Positions 30,141 through 32,720 of a DNA stretch of 32,720 nt are shown piece after piece. The position numbers were made by a program, and so were the translations under genes. Origin of the DNA: Sphaerisporangium sp. (GTDB taxonomy: Bacteria; Actinomycetota; Actinomycetes; Streptosporangiales; Streptosporangiaceae). The notes beneath the pieces were generated by a model. That model saw only the letters and a program-made list of their open reading frames with translations, ran no database searches and had not been told where the DNA came from. Position 1 is the stretch's first letter. Each line of letters begins with the position of its first letter. The stretch lies in the NCBI GenBank assembly GCA_025964675.1, contig JAOPYI010000041.1, forward strand, positions 1 to 32,720. Direction: 5' to 3'.

Positions 30141-32549
30141 TTGGACAAGCGAGCCGCCGTCCGGCAGTTCCGGTCCTGGTCCAAGGCGGGGCGGAGGCAT
30201 TGGCCTACGTCTCGGCTCCAGGGGTGGTTCAGGCCCCGGCTCCGGCTCTCGCTTCGGGCCTGGTCGGCGCTGGTGTGCGCGCTCGGGCTGGTCGTCCTCT
30301 GCGGCGGGACGGCCAATGCGGCCTCGTACGGCGGTTCCAGCCCAGGGACACCCGACCGTTCCGGTCTCGGGACTGCCAGCCGTCCGGGTTCAGGCACACT
30401 CGGCCGTTCAGCTATGGGAACCCCTGAGATGGCCCGTAGCGCGCCCTCGACGCATGTGGTGATGGTCGGGGTGCCGGGGCTTCAGTGGGCGGATCTCAGC
30501 GAAGCCGGTACGCCCAACCTGTGGGCGCTCACCGGGAAGAGCGGGGCCGCGTCGATGTCGACCCGGGCCTACCCCCGGCCGAACCGCGCGAGCACATGCC
30601 CCGTCGCCGGCTGGCTGACGGTCTCGGCGGGGCAGCGGGCGGGGTCGGCGGCCGGCGAGTGCACTCTCCCGCCTGCTCCCCAGGTCGCCCCCGACGGCTC
30701 GGCCAGCGTGCCAGGCTGGGCCGAGCTGGCGTCGTTCAACGCCGCCACGTCCTACCGTGCCACGATCGGCCTGCTCGGCCAGGCCGTACGGGACGCCGGA
30801 GGGACGGTGGCCGCCGTCGGCCCGGGTGCCGCCCTCGTCGCAGCCGACAAATCCGGAAAAGTTCAGAAATACGCGGAGAGCGTCGGCGCCCTCGGTGACC
30901 TGAGCCGGTACAACCTCGTCGTCGCCGACGTCGACGACCTCGCCCGTGCGTGGATCACCCAGCCCTCGGCCACCACGACCGCCCCGGCGCCCGAGCTGAC
31001 CCGCGAGGCCCGCGGACAGGCCGTTGCGAGCGCCGATCGCCGGGCCGGCGAGATCCTGCGGCTGCTGCCCACCGGTGCCACCGCCCTTGTCGCCGGCCTG
31101 TCCGACGCGTCCGCCACGGCGCACCTCCACGTGGCGACCGCCGTCGGGCCGTCCACGACCGGGCAGCCGTACCGACACGGCTTCCTCACCGCCACCTCCA
31201 CCCGCCAGGACGCCCTGGTCACCATCACGGACCTGACGACCACGGTCCTGGACCTCCTCGGTGCCCGCGTGCCCGAGGGAGCCGTCGGACGTCCCTGGAT
31301 GTCCGACGGCCCCGCGCCCGCGTCCGTCGCGGAAACCGTCAAGGAACTGTCCGACGCCGATCTGGCCAGCCGCGTCCTCGTCGAGGTGCGGGCGCCGTTC
31401 TTCGCGGTCTTCGTGGCCGTCCAGCTGCTCTTCTACGGGGTGGCGGCCTTCGCCGTCCGCCGCCGCTGGGGTGGTCCCCGGGTCCTGGCCGCCACGCAGG
31501 TGCTGGCTGTGGCCAGCGGCGCCGTCGCGGTGTCGACCTTCCTGGCGCAGCTCGTCCCGTGGTGGAATTTGGCCCACCCGATGGCCGCCCTGATCGGCAC
31601 GATCATGGGCTTCGCCGGGCTGCTGGCGGCGCTCGCGTTCGCCGGGCCGTGGCGCACGCACGTGCTGGGCCCGCTCACCGTGGTGGCGGGCGTGACCTCG
31701 CTGGCTCTCATGATCGACGTGATGACCGGGTCGCGCCTCCAGGTGAACGCCGTCACCGGCTACGAGCCCGTCACCGGCGGCCGGTTCTACGGCTTCAGCA
31801 ACATCGCCTTCGCCGTGTACGCGACCGGCACGATCCTCGCCCTCGCCGGAGTGGCGCAGGCCCTCATGGAGCGCGGGCGGCGCGTGACCGCCCTGGCCGC
31901 CTGCCTCGCGTACGGCCTGCTGGCGATCTTCGCGGACGGGTGGCCGGGATGGGGGGCCGATTTCGGCGGGGTTCCCGCGTTCGTCCTCGGGTTCGCCGTG
32001 TTCATGCTCATGGTGTCCGGCCGCCGGGTCACGTTGGGCAAGCTGGTCATCGTCGCCGCGGCCGGAGCCGCGCTGATCGGCGCGATCGCGTTCGCCGACT
32101 GGCTCCGGCCGAGCGACCAGCGCACCCACCTCGGGGCGTTCGTCCAGCAGGTGATCGAGGGCGAGGCGCTGCCGGTGATCGGGCGCAAGCTCGGCGCGAT
32201 GCTGGGCACGCTCGGGAACTGGCAGCTCACCGGGCTCTCACTCGCGGCCCTGGCCTTCCTCTACCTCGTGCTCGCCCGTCCCTCGCAGTGGGGCGCCTCC
32301 GCGCTCAGCCTCGCCTACACGCGGGCCCCGACGCTGCGGGCCGGGCTGTTCGGCGTGCTCACCAGCGCGCTCGTCGGCTTCCTGATCAACGACTCCGGCA
32401 TCGCGATCCCGGCCATGGCCCTCACGGTCGCGGTGCCGCTGACCCTCGCCGCGTCGATCCGCGCGCTCCAGCGGTCAGGGCCCACCACACCAGGGCGACC
32501 GTCAGCGCCAGCAGGATCCACGGCACCACCTGGCCCCGCCACACCATGA
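30141..32549 (+). CDS. Large membrane protein with alkaline-phosphatase-like ectodomain
   Basis: An 802-residue protein. A basic N-terminus leads into a hydrophobic segment at about 38-60 ending in ANA, a signal peptide or anchor. After a Gly/Ser/Pro-rich linker, residues ~103-400 resemble a degenerate alkaline-phosphatase/sulfatase-like domain (THVVMVGVPGLQWADL, GTPNLWALTGKSGAASMSTR, ATALVAGLSD, ITDLTTTVLDLLGARVPEG). Seven or more membrane helices follow (about 415-760), with RFYGFSNIAFAVYATGTIL and DGWPGWGADFGGVPAF between them. The function is unknown; a role in envelope assembly is a guess. The start is TTG at 30141, with GAGGG 6 bases upstream. The last ~40 residues (Pro/Ala-rich) overlap a convergent gene. 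Confidence 0.82.
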   Translation: MDKRAAVRQFRSWSKAGRRHWPTSRLQGWFRPRLRLSLRAWSALVCALGLVVLCGGTANAASYGGSSPGTPDRSGLGTASRPGSGTLGRSAMGTPEMARSAPSTHVVMVGVPGLQWADLSEAGTPNLWALTGKSGAASMSTRAYPRPNRASTCPVAGWLTVSAGQRAGSAAGECTLPPAPQVAPDGSASVPGWAELASFNAATSYRATIGLLGQAVRDAGGTVAAVGPGAALVAADKSGKVQKYAESVGALGDLSRYNLVVADVDDLARAWITQPSATTTAPAPELTREARGQAVASADRRAGEILRLLPTGATALVAGLSDASATAHLHVATAVGPSTTGQPYRHGFLTATSTRQDALVTITDLTTTVLDLLGARVPEGAVGRPWMSDGPAPASVAETVKELSDADLASRVLVEVRAPFFAVFVAVQLLFYGVAAFAVRRRWGGPRVLAATQVLAVASGAVAVSTFLAQLVPWWNLAHPMAALIGTIMGFAGLLAALAFAGPWRTHVLGPLTVVAGVTSLALMIDVMTGSRLQVNAVTGYEPVTGGRFYGFSNIAFAVYATGTILALAGVAQALMERGRRVTALAACLAYGLLAIFADGWPGWGADFGGVPAFVLGFAVFMLMVSGRRVTLGKLVIVAAAGAALIGAIAFADWLRPSDQRTHLGAFVQQVIEGEALPVIGRKLGAMLGTLGNWQLTGLSLAALAFLYLVLARPSQWGASALSLAYTRAPTLRAGLFGVLTSALVGFLINDSGIAIPAMALTVAVPLTLAASIRALQRSGPTTPGRPSAPAGSTAPPGPATP

Positions 32550-32720
32550 CCAGCCAACGCAGGTCGAGCGGTTGATCGGCCTGGCGGGCCGGGAGGTACG
32601 CCAGCGAGAGCACGGCGAGGCGCGCGACCACGAAACCGTCGAGAGCCGTGGCCGGCGCCATCGTGAGCAGCGCGAAGGCCAGCCCGTCGTACCACGGCAG
32701 GGCGTACGGGGTGGCGAACA
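32422..32720 (-). CDS. C-terminal part of a polytopic membrane protein (possible GT-C glycosyltransferase), cut by window end
   Basis: An open frame runs from beyond the window to a stop at 32422-32424, covering 98 residues. It reads ATPYALPWYDGLAFALL, a second hydrophobic stretch (LDGFVVARLAVLSLAYLP) and a third (QVVPWILLALTVALVWWALTAG), then a basic tail (RGSTRRGSAAPRP). PYALPWYD followed by short helices resembles the end of actinomycete GT87/MptB-like mannosyltransferases, but the fragment is too short to be sure. It overlaps the 3' end of the plus-strand gene by 128 bp; each gene's hydrophilic tail lies over the other's last helix region. Confidence 0.7.
   Translation of the reverse strand, partial: FATPYALPWYDGLAFALLTMAPATALDGFVVARLAVLSLAYLPARQADQPLDLRWLVMVWRGQVVPWILLALTVALVWWALTAGARGSTRRGSAAPRP

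Noticed and set aside
30408-32129. 573-residue minus-strand frame opposite the large membrane protein
   Set aside because: It is Gly/Arg/His-rich with no helices or motifs, while the plus strand encodes coherent membrane helices.

Overview
The window is high-GC actinomycete chromosome. A bacterial proteasome activator (Bpa), a SigE-family ECF sigma factor, an F420-type PPOX oxidoreductase, an EspI-like MinD/ParA protein and many GTG starts point to a mycelial, proteasome-bearing actinobacterium. Streptosporangiaceae is my best guess, from general resemblance only. There is no phage, insertion sequence or CRISPR array.

Layout. 1-5.9 kb: tRNA-Arg, then mostly single-gene units: an S4-domain RNA-binding protein, an orphan HATPase protein, a MaoC dehydratase, a PPOX oxidoreductase, an APH-fold kinase, a HAD hydrolase, an orphan barstar and a RibD/DHFR-fold reductase. 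6.0-7.6 kb: a TetR regulator divergent from a quinone-oxidoreductase-like gene, with two tandem operator-like sites between them; the oxidoreductase has lost its nucleotide-binding glycine motif. 7.7-10.9 kb: tRNA-Ser(GCU) with its terminator, a 39-bp near-perfect palindrome, divergent yceI-like and marR genes, and an acyl-CoA ligase. 10.9-15.9 kb: a SigE-family sigma factor divergent from a coupled gene pair (a cysteine-rich protein with a MauA-like C-terminus, and a MauE-like membrane protein). An AAA ATPase follows, with CTAGARAGCCGTAGARAG repeats on both sides, and then an M15 peptidase lipoprotein. 16-20.5 kb: a LacI regulator, a MazG-like protein, a Nudix-NYN fusion, a COG0701 permease with its TIGR03943 partner, and tRNA-Ser(UGA).

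20.5-25.7 kb: an EspI-like ATPase with a repetitive N-terminal tail, a quinone oxidoreductase followed by bpa, a Cof-type HAD phosphatase, and a cold-shock protein with a structured leader and a strong terminator. 25.7-28.6 kb: the conserved housekeeping group serS, pheA and a DUF4446 gene, all on the minus strand. 28.7-32.7 kb: cell-envelope genes, namely a GT87-type mannosyltransferase, a large phosphatase-like polytopic membrane protein, and the 3' end of another membrane protein that overlaps it convergently.

The most unusual items are the MauA-like/MauE-like pair without other methylamine dehydrogenase genes, the repeat family around the AAA ATPase, the oxidoreductase lacking its Rossmann glycine motif, and the candidate RNA switch before the cold-shock gene. 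All assignments come from reading motifs by eye; no database search was run.
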